DNA from: Gammaproteobacteria bacterium
Lineage (GTDB): Bacteria > Pseudomonadota > Gammaproteobacteria > Steroidobacterales > Steroidobacteraceae
DNA length: 64,000 nucleotides
Assembly: GCA_025359565.1 (NCBI GenBank)
Contig: JANYFY010000009.1
Coordinates: 434,001-498,000 of the forward strand
Direction: 5' to 3'
Shown one piece after another: positions 46,412-55,593 of this stretch (the stretch's first letter is position 1; each line of letters starts with the position of its first letter). The translations under genes were made by a program, and so were the position numbers. Below the pieces are notes generated by a model that saw nothing but the letters and a program-made list of their open reading frames with translations, searched no databases and was not told the origin of the DNA.

Positions 46412-47071
46412 TTGCAACAATCTTATGGTTTAGTGCAGATTCAGCGAGTACTCGCCCAACGCGCCAGTTGTGCGTCTGATGAGGAATTGTGGTTGGCTGG
46501 TGTAGGGTCTGAGCTCAGCGAGTCATTACGTGCCGCGATGCCCGCAAGGCGGACACCTGCGGCGGTGCTTGTGCCGCTGATTGAGCGCGAAACCGGCATT
46601 TTCGTATTGCTCACTCAGCGTGCTGATTCGCTTAAGGATCATGCAGGTCAAATTAGCTTTCCCGGCGGGCGAATCGAAGCTACGGATAAGGACGCCTGGT
46701 CCGCCGCCTTACGGGAGAGTCGCGAAGAAATTGGGTTAAGTGAGCGATATGTGCAATTCGCAGGATTTCTACCCGATCATATTGTTATAACGGGGTTCAG
46801 AGTGACACCGGTGGTCGGATTCGTGAGCCCCGACTATCATTTGCAACTCGACGCGGCGGAAGTTTTAGATGCATTCGAAGTGCCTTTAAGTTTTATATTA
46901 GATTCTAAGAATCACCAATCGCGACAACGTACCTTGGGAATTTTAAGTTTCGAGGTTTACGACATTCCATACGGTGAGCGAAATATCTGGGGTGCGACCG
47001 CCGGGATGTTAATGACCTTGCGAAGTCTACTCATTGCGAGCGACCTGAAGAGTGGATTGTCCGCAGGATGA
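46412..47071 (+). CDS. nudL: Nudix hydrolase, coenzyme A diphosphatase type
   Basis: The start is uncertain; TTG 46412 (219 residues) has AGG about 8 nt upstream, with TTG 46394 and GTG 46433 as alternatives. The Nudix box GGRIEATDKDAWSAALRESREEIGL fits GX5EX7REUXEEXGU. The preceding LLTQRADSLKDHAGQISFPGG is the extra motif that marks CoA pyrophosphatases (NudL/PCD1). It probably hydrolyses CoA or oxidised CoA to phosphopantetheine and ADP. The stop overlaps the mazG ATG (ATGA). Confidence 0.88.
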   Translation: MQQSYGLVQIQRVLAQRASCASDEELWLAGVGSELSESLRAAMPARRTPAAVLVPLIERETGIFVLLTQRADSLKDHAGQISFPGGRIEATDKDAWSAALRESREEIGLSERYVQFAGFLPDHIVITGFRVTPVVGFVSPDYHLQLDAAEVLDAFEVPLSFILDSKNHQSRQRTLGILSFEVYDIPYGERNIWGATAGMLMTLRSLLIASDLKSGLSAG

Positions 47072-47898
47072 GTGTTGCTTTAGTCGAGCTGCTTGAGCTG
47101 ATGAGCCGACTGCGGGGACCGAATGGCTGTTGTTGGGATCGAAAGCAAACCTATCAAAGCATTGCGCCGTATACGATTGAAGAAGCGTACGAAGTCGCTG
47201 ATGCAATCATGCGTCAGGACCTGGTGGCGCTTAAGGATGAGTTGGGCGATCTATTGCTTCAGGTCGTTTTTCACGCGCAAATAGCTGAGGAAGCCGGAGA
47301 ATTTGACTTCGAGGCGGTGGCACGTGGTATAGGCGATAAGTTGATTAGGCGCCATCCCCATGTATTCGATAGCACGATTCCGATATCAGCAACTTCGCAA
47401 ACACGGACCTGGGAGGAAATTAAAGCGCGTGAACGCGCTGCGCGCCAACCAGTCGGAAGCCCCGTCAGTGATCTAGATGGGGTTGCGCTAGGACTTCCGG
47501 CTCTAATGCGCGCTTACAAAATTAGCCAACGAGCGGCACGCGTCGGGTTCGATTTCGATAAAGCGCAACAGGCGGCCGATAAAGTAACGGAAGAGTTATT
47601 GGAAATTCGCTTGGCTATGCAAATTTCGGAATCGTCACCGAAAATCGACAATGTACAGAATGAGGCGCACTCGGCCGTGTTTGAAGAAGTGGGAGATTTA
47701 TTGTTCGCTGCCGCAAATTTGGCGCGTAAGCTCGATGTGGATGCCGAATCGGCGTTACACGCAGCGACCCAAAAATTTCAACGCCGGTTTTCCGCAATGG
47801 AAGCGCTGGCGATACAACGGGGCGAAGTTTTTTCACAGTTAAACCTCGCAGCGCAAGAAAACCTATGGCGGGAAGTTAAGCGCGCGGAAAATAAATGA
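47068..47898 (+). CDS. mazG: Nucleoside triphosphate pyrophosphohydrolase MazG
   Basis: A 276-residue housekeeping MazG with two tandem MazG folds. The first has LRGPNGCCWDRKQTYQSI (the classical motif with CPWD replaced by CCWD) and EEAYEVADAI / DELGDLLLQVVFHA metal-binding residues. The second has EEVGDLLFAAANLARKL. It hydrolyses all NTPs to NMP and pyrophosphate and can remove aberrant nucleotides, consistent with its Nudix neighbour. It overlaps both neighbours by 4 nt. Confidence 0.96.
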   Translation: MSVALVELLELMSRLRGPNGCCWDRKQTYQSIAPYTIEEAYEVADAIMRQDLVALKDELGDLLLQVVFHAQIAEEAGEFDFEAVARGIGDKLIRRHPHVFDSTIPISATSQTRTWEEIKARERAARQPVGSPVSDLDGVALGLPALMRAYKISQRAARVGFDFDKAQQAADKVTEELLEIRLAMQISESSPKIDNVQNEAHSAVFEEVGDLLFAAANLARKLDVDAESALHAATQKFQRRFSAMEALAIQRGEVFSQLNLAAQENLWREVKRAENK

Positions 47899-50800
47899 GT
47901 GACCAGAGCGTTTCCCAGGCGCGTGCCGCCGCACGCGCCGCCCTACCCATTGCCTTGCGGCGTGGGGATATTCTAGATGCCCTGGAGCGTTATCCGGTAA
48001 TCGTTGTGGCCGGTGACACCGGTTCAGGTAAAAGCACTCAGTTACCGCAATACTGTTTAGAGGCGGGTCGAGCAGCTGTGGGACGGATCGGCCATACTCA
48101 ACCCCGTCGATTGGCGGCACGCGTCCTGGCTGCGCGTATTGCCGAAGAGTTGTCTGAACCTGTGGGTCGTACGGTAGGCTATAAGGTTCGCTTCGCCGAT
48201 CAAACGTCGGCATCAAGTCGTTTGGTGCTGATGACTGATGGTCTATTGCTGGCAGAGCTGAGTTCGGATCCTACGCTTAGCCGTTATGGCACGCTCATTG
48301 TCGATGAAGCTCATGAAAGAACCCTGAATATTGATTTGTTATTAGGAGTTCTCAAAAGGCTACTACCCCAGCGATCAGATCTAAAGCTCATAGTGACTTC
48401 GGCGACTCTAGATGTACAAAGGGTGGCGCGTTTTTTCGGAAATGCGCCTATTATTAGCGTCGGCGGGCGCGGATTTCCAATCGAAGTCCGATATCTCGAA
48501 CCCGAGCTCGGTGCAGAGTCTGATGACGACCTAGATTTGCCGACCCTGGTACTGCAGGCCTGCCGAGATATTGCCGAGGCTGGGGAACCCAGCGAAGGCG
48601 ATATTTTGGTATTTTTACCCGGCGAGCGTGAAATACGCGATGTCGCTGATGTCTTAGAACGCGAATTGGCTGGGAATATCGAGATACTGCCGCTGTATTC
48701 ACGTCTGTCTTGGGATCAACAGAGTAAAATTTTTCAAGCCGGAGAACGCCCGCGTATTGTGCTGGCAACCAATGTGGCTGAAACTTCCATTACTGTTCCA
48801 GGAATTAGAGTAGTCATTGATTCGGGGTTAGCTCGCATTAGCCGCTATAGCGTTCGTAGTCGTCTACAACGGCTGCCTATCGAGCCGATATCTCAAGCAA
48901 GCGCGGACCAACGCAAGGGACGCTGTGGCCGTATCGCAGCGGGTTTGTGTCTGCGCCTTTACTCCCAAAAAGATTTTGAGTCGCGACCTCACTTTACCGA
49001 ACCCGAAATTTTGCGCACTAACCTTAGCGCGTTGTTGCTGCGATTGGCGGCCGATCGATTGGGACAAGCCGAGGATTTTCCATTTATCGACCCTCCGGAT
49101 GTACGGGCTTTAGCGGATGGTTACCGTTTGTTGCAAGAACTCCAAGCGCTTCATGCCGATCGAACCATTACGAGTCGTGGACGAGCAATGGCACGGTTAC
49201 CTTTAGACCCCAGGCTCGCGCGCGTATTGTTAGAGAGTCAACGTTTTCACGCGGAGGGTGAATTGTTGGCCATAGTGGCAGGCTTGAGCGTGCCCGATGT
49301 GCGGATTGAATCGAGGCTGTCTGACGATGCGCCGATTGAGGACTCTAAGTCTGAGTTTTCCGCGCTGTACAAGCTCTGGTTAGCCTACCGACAAATGCGT
49401 AGAAGTCCACGTCGTGAATTGAAGCGTTGGTGCAAGGATCGTCATTTTTCGCTCTTGCGCTTGTCGGAATGGGACGATGTTTATACCCAGGTAGTGGAGC
49501 GGGCGGCTCAATTAGGCATAGTTGCCGGCAACAAGCCCGCCAGTTACGCCGGAGTACACCGTTCGTTACTTGCTGGATTTTTTAGCATGGTGGGAACTTT
49601 GAGCGAAGAGGGTACGTATTTGGGTACCCGAGGCGTTCGCTTCCTCCTGTTTCCGGGATCGCCGTTAAAACGACGTAAACCAGCCTGGGTGATGGCTGCG
49701 AGTATTGTTGAGACTTCACGAGTATTTGCGCGACGGGTCGCTCAGATTGAACCGCAATGGATTGAATCGGCCGCCCAACATTTAGTCAAGCGAGAGTATA
49801 TCGAAGTGGATTGGAATGAGCAGCGGGAGGAAGTGGTGGCGCGTGAGCGCATTACTCTTCTAGGGCTGACTTTGAGCGCGCATCGAATAATCAACTATGG
49901 GCCGATTGCTCCCGCCGAAGCCCGTTTGATATTTGCTCGAGAGGCCTTAGTATTTCAACGTTTAAAAAACAGGCCTCAGTGGCTAGTTGAAAATGATAAG
50001 GCCATTGAATCTGCCGCTTACATAGAGGAGCGATTGCGAACTCGTGAGCTGCTGCATAACTCAGAATTTTTTGTTGAATTTTATAACCGCGTGCTTCCGA
50101 CTCAAGTGTCGAGTGGCGCTACGCTTGAATTATTTAGTCGCAAGTTAAGGGATGTGGAACGCGATGCTTTGCATTTAAAACCGGAGCATATTTTCGCTCG
50201 AACTCCGGATGCAACCCAGTTAACGCAATTTCCAGACCATTCGACCTTAGATGGAAAAACGGTTGATATTCACTATCGGTTCGCACCAGAAGACGCTTCT
50301 GATGGTGCTACTGTCCAAATCCCATTGTTGGCGTTACCGAATATTGATCAATCCACTCTAGAAGCTTTAGTGCCTGGGTTAGTCGGTCCGCGAATAGAGG
50401 CGATGCTCAGGTCTTTACCCAAAGAAGCCCGACGTAGCCTTATTCCCGTCAGCGAAACAGCACTTCAATTTCTTAATGCGCACTCCTCGCAAGTTTCAGC
50501 ACTTAATCTGTCGACGTGGTTGAAAAATGTCAGGGGTATCCCCGAGGCATTGATTCGATTTGAGACAAACTCGATACCGCGTCATTTGCGCATACAGGTC
50601 GTGGCCGTGCACGAAGGTCAAGAAATCCAGCGCGGGGAGTTATCGGATGTCAGACGTGGCACCAAGGATCACGCGCGGCGTGCGCTTGCTGTGCGAGCGC
50701 GCCTTGCGCACCCTAATTCGTGGCAGCGATTTGAATTGGATGAATTGCCATTTGAAGTCGAATTACCGATTGATGCCGAAGGCCGTGTTTTCCCAACCCT

Positions 50801-51572
50801 GGGAGTAACTCTAAGAGTCGAGTACGAGTGGTCATTGGCAGAGGCGAATCGCTGTTATCGGCAGGGCGCTACGAGGCTTGCACAAACTATGTTGCGTCGA
50901 CAAACTCGGGATTTAGCAAAAAAAATGACAACTGATGCTTCGTTGCTCTTGGCAGCCCAAGGCCTGGCTGCGAGCGCTGATCTGCAAATCGGTTTGCTGA
51001 TGTGCGTGTTTGAACAAGCTTGTTTTGGCGAGGCCGACATTCCCAGAGCAGCTCAAGCATTTGATGAGGCTGTCGAGCAGGGTCGTGAGAAACTATATCA
51101 GAGCTTCGATACCATTACCGCTCGCGCGCTTGACTGGTACAGCAGCGCACGAGAAGTGTCGAAATTGCTCGCTACCGCGCGTTTTAAGGGTAATGCTGAA
51201 GCCGTTGACGAAAGCCAAAATCATTTACAGCGATTGCTTAAACCCGCCTCGCTTGAGTCAATGCTGCCACTGTGGAGGACACAAATTTCGCGCTATCTGA
51301 AAGCCGAAGAGCGCCGCTGGCAGCGATCGCGTTCCCGCGCTGAATCATTGCACATTGTGCGCGAACTCAAAAACTGGGAGTCGCGTTATCAGTCGCTTAG
51401 CCGTCGGTTCGAAGCCGAAGGCCGCTGGATTCCCCAACTGGACGAACTTCGGTGGTGGATTGAAGAATACCGGGTATCCCTGTACGCACAGGAAATAAAA
51501 ACTCTAGGCCCGGTCTCGGCACAGCGTCTGTTAGAACGCTGCGCCGCTATCGACGTGTGGCTGACTCGTTAA
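47895..51572 (+). CDS. hrpA: ATP-dependent RNA helicase HrpA (DEAH box)
   Basis: A 1225-residue helicase. Walker A GDTGSGKST at about 40-48, DEAH at 137-140, TSATL as motif III, the helicase C domain with LVFLPG-type ILVFLPGEREI, and QRKGRCGRIAAGLCLRLY as motif VI. Winged-helix/ratchet and OB domains follow, then the long C-terminal DUF3418 region (about 600-1225) specific to HrpA. It rescues stalled ribosomes or processes RNA in proteobacteria. It is translationally coupled to mazG (ATGA). Its last codons are the first unit of a 17-bp tandem repeat. Confidence 0.97.
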   Translation: MSDQSVSQARAAARAALPIALRRGDILDALERYPVIVVAGDTGSGKSTQLPQYCLEAGRAAVGRIGHTQPRRLAARVLAARIAEELSEPVGRTVGYKVRFADQTSASSRLVLMTDGLLLAELSSDPTLSRYGTLIVDEAHERTLNIDLLLGVLKRLLPQRSDLKLIVTSATLDVQRVARFFGNAPIISVGGRGFPIEVRYLEPELGAESDDDLDLPTLVLQACRDIAEAGEPSEGDILVFLPGEREIRDVADVLERELAGNIEILPLYSRLSWDQQSKIFQAGERPRIVLATNVAETSITVPGIRVVIDSGLARISRYSVRSRLQRLPIEPISQASADQRKGRCGRIAAGLCLRLYSQKDFESRPHFTEPEILRTNLSALLLRLAADRLGQAEDFPFIDPPDVRALADGYRLLQELQALHADRTITSRGRAMARLPLDPRLARVLLESQRFHAEGELLAIVAGLSVPDVRIESRLSDDAPIEDSKSEFSALYKLWLAYRQMRRSPRRELKRWCKDRHFSLLRLSEWDDVYTQVVERAAQLGIVAGNKPASYAGVHRSLLAGFFSMVGTLSEEGTYLGTRGVRFLLFPGSPLKRRKPAWVMAASIVETSRVFARRVAQIEPQWIESAAQHLVKREYIEVDWNEQREEVVARERITLLGLTLSAHRIINYGPIAPAEARLIFAREALVFQRLKNRPQWLVENDKAIESAAYIEERLRTRELLHNSEFFVEFYNRVLPTQVSSGATLELFSRKLRDVERDALHLKPEHIFARTPDATQLTQFPDHSTLDGKTVDIHYRFAPEDASDGATVQIPLLALPNIDQSTLEALVPGLVGPRIEAMLRSLPKEARRSLIPVSETALQFLNAHSSQVSALNLSTWLKNVRGIPEALIRFETNSIPRHLRIQVVAVHEGQEIQRGELSDVRRGTKDHARRALAVRARLAHPNSWQRFELDELPFEVELPIDAEGRVFPTLGVTLRVEYEWSLAEANRCYRQGATRLAQTMLRRQTRDLAKKMTTDASLLLAAQGLAASADLQIGLLMCVFEQACFGEADIPRAAQAFDEAVEQGREKLYQSFDTITARALDWYSSAREVSKLLATARFKGNAEAVDESQNHLQRLLKPASLESMLPLWRTQISRYLKAEERRWQRSRSRAESLHIVRELKNWESRYQSLSRRFEAEGRWIPQLDELRWWIEEYRVSLYAQEIKTLGPVSAQRLLERCAAIDVWLTR

Positions 51573-51611
51573 TTTAGCTGACTGGTTGATTTAGCTGAGT
51601 GGTTGATTTAG
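51561..51611. repeat. 17-bp tandem repeat x3 across the hrpA stop codon
   Basis: Units at 51561-51577, 51578-51594 and 51595-51611 follow CTGACTGGTTGATTTAG with 1-2 differences each. The first unit contains the final hrpA codons Leu-Thr-Arg-stop, so the array seems to have grown from the end of the gene. It has no spacers and is not a CRISPR. Confidence 0.85.
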
Positions 51612-51640
51612 AGAAGTTGCACATTTTATTGACTTGCATC

Positions 51641-53176
51641 CTATTTTAAGTCAAATCGAATTCCTTGAGCCAACGGAAGTTGCGAACTCCAGTTAATAGT
51701 ATTAGTTTGCCTGCGCATATAAGCCTTCCACGCATCTGATCCGGATTCGCGTCCTCCTCCGGTGTCTTTTTCACCGCCGAACGCCCCACCAATCTCAGCG
51801 CCGGACGTACCGATGTTGACGTTGGCAATGCCGCAGTCGCTACCCTCAGCCGATAAAAAGCGCTCCGCAACTTGCAGGCGATCGGTAAATACGGCTGACG
51901 AAAGCCCATAGGCGACCGAATTTTGAATGCCCAGTGCTTCCTCAAGTGTGTTGTAGGGTATGACGTAGAGAATGGGGGCAAAAGTTTCGGATTGTACGAT
52001 GGGTAAGTCGGCCGCGGCTCTAATGATGGTGGGTTCGACAAAATTGCCGGGTCGCTTCACCGCCTGTCCCCCACACAGTAATTTACCACCCTGTGTCTGG
52101 GCGGCCGCGATCGCCGCTAAATAGCGTGCTACCGCCCCGGGGTCGATTAAAGGACCCATTAATGTGTCCGGTGCGAGCGGATCGCCAATACGTATCTGAC
52201 CAAAAGCTTTCACCAAACGACTTTCAAGATCGGTTTGCCTGGAGCTATGCACTAGTACGCGTCGTGTAGTCGTGCAGCGCTGTCCCGCGGTACCCACTGC
52301 ACCAAATACGATTCCCGGTACGGCAAGTTCCAAGTTAGCGGAATCGTCAACAATAATGGCATTGTTGCCGCCGAGCTCTAATAGGCTTTTGCCGAGGCGC
52401 TGTGCTACGCGCACACCAATTTCGCGGCCTACGTGCGTTGAGCCCGTAAACGATACCAAAGCGGTACGTCGGTCATCGACAAAGCGCGTCGCAAGCTCAG
52501 TTCCGGCGTCGATAAACATCTGGAAAACGGGCGGTAGCGCATTACGCTCGAGTACACGATTGCAAATTTTTTGTACCGCAACCGCGCACAAGGCAGTCTT
52601 TGGTGATGGCTTCCATACCGTGGCGTTGCCGCAAATAGCCGCCAAAAACGCATTCCACGCCCATACGGCTACCGGGAAATTAAACGCCGATATGACGCCT
52701 ACCACACCGAGCGGATGCCATTGTTCGTACATACGATGTTGGGCACGCTCTGAGTGCATGGTGTAGCCGTAGAGCATGCGTGATTGACCCACTGCGAAAT
52801 CAGCGATATCGATCATTTCTTGCACTTCACCAGCACCTTCGGCTTTGATTTTGCCGTTCTCAAGAGAGACCAGCATGCCAAGTGCCTCTTTATTGCGACG
52901 CAGCTCTTCGCCCATCAAACGGATGGCCTCCCCTCGTTGGGGCGCAGGGACTTGCCGCCAGGTTTTGGCGGCGGTGAATGCGGCGGCCATTACTTGTTCG
53001 TAATCTTCTGCATTCGACGCACGCACCTGAGCAATCCGCTCGCCGCTACTAGGGTTGATAGAGTCGATCAGAACGGCTGCGTTGCGCGAGCTCCAGCCAT
53101 GAGTACCAGACCAGGTGCCAGAATTAATCGCCTCTAACCCCAACGCATTTAACACTTCTGTGATTTGTTTCATCAC
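51641..53176 (-). CDS. ALDH7-type (antiquitin-like) semialdehyde dehydrogenase
   Basis: A 511-residue NAD-dependent aldehyde dehydrogenase. The catalytic Cys301 is in [11 protein letters not shown], the base Glu267 in [10 protein letters not shown], and the oxyanion Asn in [13 protein letters not shown]. The GQRCTTTRR and [12 protein letters not shown] contexts are those of ALDH7, whose bacterial members (AmaB / piperideine-6-carboxylate dehydrogenase) oxidise 2-aminoadipate 6-semialdehyde in lysine catabolism. No lysine-catabolism neighbours are visible, so the substrate is inferred from family. It is divergent from the class II DAHP synthase gene. Confidence 0.9.
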   Translation of the reverse strand: MMKQITEVLNALGLEAINSGTWSGTHGWSSRNAAVLIDSINPSSGERIAQVRASNAEDYEQVMAAAFTAAKTWRQVPAPQRGEAIRLMGEELRRNKEALGMLVSLENGKIKAEGAGEVQEMIDIADFAVGQSRMLYGYTMHSERAQHRMYEQWHPLGVVGVISAFNFPVAVWAWNAFLAAICGNATVWKPSPKTALCAVAVQKICNRVLERNALPPVFQMFIDAGTELATRFVDDRRTALVSFTGSTHVGREIGVRVAQRLGKSLLELGGNNAIIVDDSANLELAVPGIVFGAVGTAGQRCTTTRRVLVHSSRQTDLESRLVKAFGQIRIGDPLAPDTLMGPLIDPGAVARYLAAIAAAQTQGGKLLCGGQAVKRPGNFVEPTIIRAAADLPIVQSETFAPILYVIPYNTLEEALGIQNSVAYGLSSAVFTDRLQVAERFLSAEGSDCGIANVNIGTSGAEIGGAFGGEKDTGGGRESGSDAWKAYMRRQTNTINWSSQLPLAQGIRFDLK

Positions 53177-53240
53177 CCTATTTTGACTGACGACGGGTAG
53201 TTTTGCAGCGTTTCTTTTCGATCTGTAGCATTATGGGGCG

Positions 53241-54677
53241 ATGTCCGATTTAACCAGGCTTGCAAATTCTCCGTTGGCAAGCGTGCAACCCGCAGGTTGG
53301 CAGCCCAACAGCTGGCAGCCCAGCAGCTGGCAGCCCAGCAGCTGGCAGTCATTTCCTGCCACTCAACAACCAAAGTACTCAGATGCGGCACAATTATTGC
53401 GCGTGGTGGGGAGTTTAAGTCGACTTCCGCCCTTGGTGGTGTCGTGGGAAATTGAAGCGCTGCGCGCCAAATTGGCAAAGGCGCAACGCGGTGAGCAATT
53501 TCTACTGCAGGGCGGCGATTGTGCTGAAAGTTTTGAGGATTGTGAGTCCGATAAAATTGCGCAGCGATTGAAAATACTCTTACAAATGAGTCTAGTGCTG
53601 TTACAGGGGTTGAAAAAACCGATTATCCGGGTGGGGCGATTTGCAGGTCAGTATGCCAAGCCACGCTCTTCCGACACGGAAACCCGCGACGGAATTACAC
53701 TACCTTGCTATCGAGGAGATAATGTCAATCGGCCCGAATTTAACGCGGTTGCCCGCGATCCGGATCCGGAATTGTTGCTGCGCGGCTATGAGCGTTCATC
53801 TCTAACGCTCAATTTCGTACGCGCACTCATTGATGGTGGGTTTGCGGATTTGCATCATCCAGAATATTGGGATTTGAGCTTTTTGCGCCATGCCAAATTG
53901 CGTGAGAGCTATCAAAAAATTGTTGATTCTATTGCTGAGTCGTTAGAATTCTTTGAGTCGATGAGTGGGGAACGGGTGCACGCCGCGACGCGCGGTGATT
54001 TTTATACGAGTCATGAGGGACTGCACTTGTTATCAGAACAGGCACAAACCCGCTATATTGAGAGGCAACAGCGTTGGTACAATTTATCCACGCACATGCC
54101 GTGGATTGGGATGCGTACGGCCAATATTGATGGCGCTCATATTGAGTACTTTCGTGGGATAGCGAACCCGATTGGGGTTAAAATCGGTGCAGCAATGGGA
54201 GCAGATTGGCTCCGCAGTTTGGTAACTGTACTGAATCCGAATGAGGAACCCGGCAGGCTGACACTTATTCATCGTTTTGGCGTCACGGAAATCGAGCAAC
54301 GATTACCCGCCATGCTTAAGGCTGTTAACGATACAGGGGCGCCCGTGTTGTGGGTATGTGATCCGATGCACGGCAATACCGAGACTACGAACAGCGGAAT
54401 TAAGACCCGTCGCTTCGATAATATATTGGGCGAGGTGGAAGCCGCATTTCAGATCCATGAAGCACACGGGTCAAGACTGGGAGGCGTGCACATTGAGTTA
54501 ACCGGTGAGGATGTCACCGAGTGCATCGGCGGGGCGCGCGGACTTGCGGAAGTCGATCTATCGAGAGCGTACAAATCGGCTGTGGATCCACGCTTGAATG
54601 CTGAACAGGCTTTGGAACTCGCCATGCTTATTGCCCGTCGTGCGGGAACCACTAGGCGGTCATCCAGCGTCGATTGA
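53241..54677 (+). CDS. 3-deoxy-7-phosphoheptulonate synthase, class II
   Basis: A 478-residue plant/actinobacterial-type DAHP synthase, unrelated in sequence class to the class I enzyme at 30.3 kb. Signatures: QGGDCAESFEDCE, GRFAGQYAKPRS, THMPWIGMRTANIDGAHIEY, NPIGVKIGAAM, WVCDPMHGNTE and GGVHIELTGEDVTECIGG. The N-terminal WxPxSW motif, normally single, is multiplied by a 15-bp repeat. It acts at shikimate entry; some class II enzymes serve secondary metabolism, but no such genes lie here. Confidence 0.95.
   Translation: MSDLTRLANSPLASVQPAGWQPNSWQPSSWQPSSWQSFPATQQPKYSDAAQLLRVVGSLSRLPPLVVSWEIEALRAKLAKAQRGEQFLLQGGDCAESFEDCESDKIAQRLKILLQMSLVLLQGLKKPIIRVGRFAGQYAKPRSSDTETRDGITLPCYRGDNVNRPEFNAVARDPDPELLLRGYERSSLTLNFVRALIDGGFADLHHPEYWDLSFLRHAKLRESYQKIVDSIAESLEFFESMSGERVHAATRGDFYTSHEGLHLLSEQAQTRYIERQQRWYNLSTHMPWIGMRTANIDGAHIEYFRGIANPIGVKIGAAMGADWLRSLVTVLNPNEEPGRLTLIHRFGVTEIEQRLPAMLKAVNDTGAPVLWVCDPMHGNTETTNSGIKTRRFDNILGEVEAAFQIHEAHGSRLGGVHIELTGEDVTECIGGARGLAEVDLSRAYKSAVDPRLNAEQALELAMLIARRAGTTRRSSSVD
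53298..53348 (+). repeat. 15-bp in-frame tandem repeat x3.4 in class II DAHP synthase
   Basis: Units at 53298-53312, 53313-53327 and 53328-53342, plus TGGCAG at 53343-53348, encode WQPNS-WQPSS-WQPSS-WQ at residues about 20-36. Only the last copy aligns with the usual WxPxSW...QQPxY family motif; the others are extra. Confidence 0.9.
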
Positions 54678-54790
54678 CCCAGGGGAACTCCGTACTTAAC
54701 CCACGGGCAGTTTGAAAAAAACCTTAATTAAAACAACATATTATGAAATTTATCTAGTTCAAAGGCTTACTCACTCTATTATTTTTTTTT

Positions 54791-54933
54791 AGCGGGGTTG
54801 TCTAGCCCGATGTAGGTGCTATTCTGCATCAATTCTATCGTATTCGGCCTAGGTTCAGATACGCTCGGGTTAGTCCAAACTTCAGGCGTGATCTATAGCG
54901 GGCTGCGCTTAAAATAGCGCAGCCCGTTTTTTT
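54791..54933 (+). ncRNA. Candidate structured small RNA ending in an intrinsic terminator
   Basis: The 274-bp gap between class II DAHP synthase and the uracil-DNA glycosylase gene has no ORF. It contains, in order, a small CGGG/CCCG hairpin (54793-54809), a 7-bp hairpin GATGTAG/CTGCATC with 8-nt loop (54809-54830), an unpaired-looking region and a strong terminator. A T9 tract (54782-54790) precedes it. The layout suggests an independent sRNA or a long 3' untranslated region. I do not recognise it as 6S, tmRNA, SRP or RNase P RNA, and its 5' end is a guess. Confidence 0.4.
54899..54933 (+). terminator. Strong Rho-independent terminator
   Basis: A perfect 10-bp stem CGGGCTGCGC / GCGCAGCCCG with an 8-nt loop TTAAAATA, followed by seven T. 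It ends 18 nt before the uracil-DNA glycosylase start and insulates that gene from upstream transcription. Confidence 0.93.
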
Positions 54934-54951
54934 ATAATCAATCAAGCTTAA

Positions 54952-55593
54952 ATGCCGACCCCTTTCGACCCTCATTGCCGCAGGTGTCCGCGTTTAGCGG
55001 CATTTTTAAGCGAAGTACACATTGAGAAGCCTGAGTATTTCTGTGCGCCCGTACCCCCCTTTGGGGATACTGAAGCGCAGATACTCGTTGTCGGTTTAGC
55101 TCCCGGTAAGCACGGAGCGAATCGCACCGGTCGGCCGTTCACTGGAGATTACGCGGGCATTTTATTGTACGAAACTTTGTATAAGCATGGACTCGCGAGT
55201 TCGGCAACCTCCGTGTCAGTAGAGGATGGCCTGGTGCTGCGTGGCGTGCGTATCACGAATGCGGTCAAGTGTTTGCCACCGAATAATAAACCGCTGCCCC
55301 TCGAAGTGCAGACTTGCAATGTGTACCTTAGGACTGAACTGGCGGCGCGTCCCATTGCGCGGGTGATTTTAGCCTTAGGGGGAGTGGCGCATTCCGCTGT
55401 GCTGCGGGCTTATCATTTGTCTTTGAGTCGGCATCGCTTTGCACATGCTGCGGAACATCCGTTGGGTGATGGCCAAGTACTCCTCGACTCATATCATTGC
55501 AGTCGCTACAACACGCAAACACGCCGTCTTAGCGTAGCGATGTTTGATGCCGTCGTGGGCAGGGCTGCCGAGCTTGCTGGTTTAAATGTTTGA
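54952..55593 (+). CDS. Type-5 uracil-DNA glycosylase (UDGb)
   Basis: A 213-residue [4Fe-4S] glycosylase that removes uracil and some other deaminated bases. Cluster cysteines are Cys9 and Cys12 (HCRRC) plus a pair in AVKCLPPNNKP and VQTCNVYL. The catalytic-pocket motif is VGLAPGKHGANRTGRPFTGD and the C-terminal loop DSYHCSRYNTQT. This pattern marks family 5 rather than the usual Ung. It overlaps uvrC by 8 nt, giving a repair operon. Confidence 0.93.
   Translation: MPTPFDPHCRRCPRLAAFLSEVHIEKPEYFCAPVPPFGDTEAQILVVGLAPGKHGANRTGRPFTGDYAGILLYETLYKHGLASSATSVSVEDGLVLRGVRITNAVKCLPPNNKPLPLEVQTCNVYLRTELAARPIARVILALGGVAHSAVLRAYHLSLSRHRFAHAAEHPLGDGQVLLDSYHCSRYNTQTRRLSVAMFDAVVGRAAELAGLNV

Noticed and set aside
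51561-51611. CRISPR-like array
   Set aside because: Direct repeats are contiguous, 17 bp, with no spacers and no cas genes.
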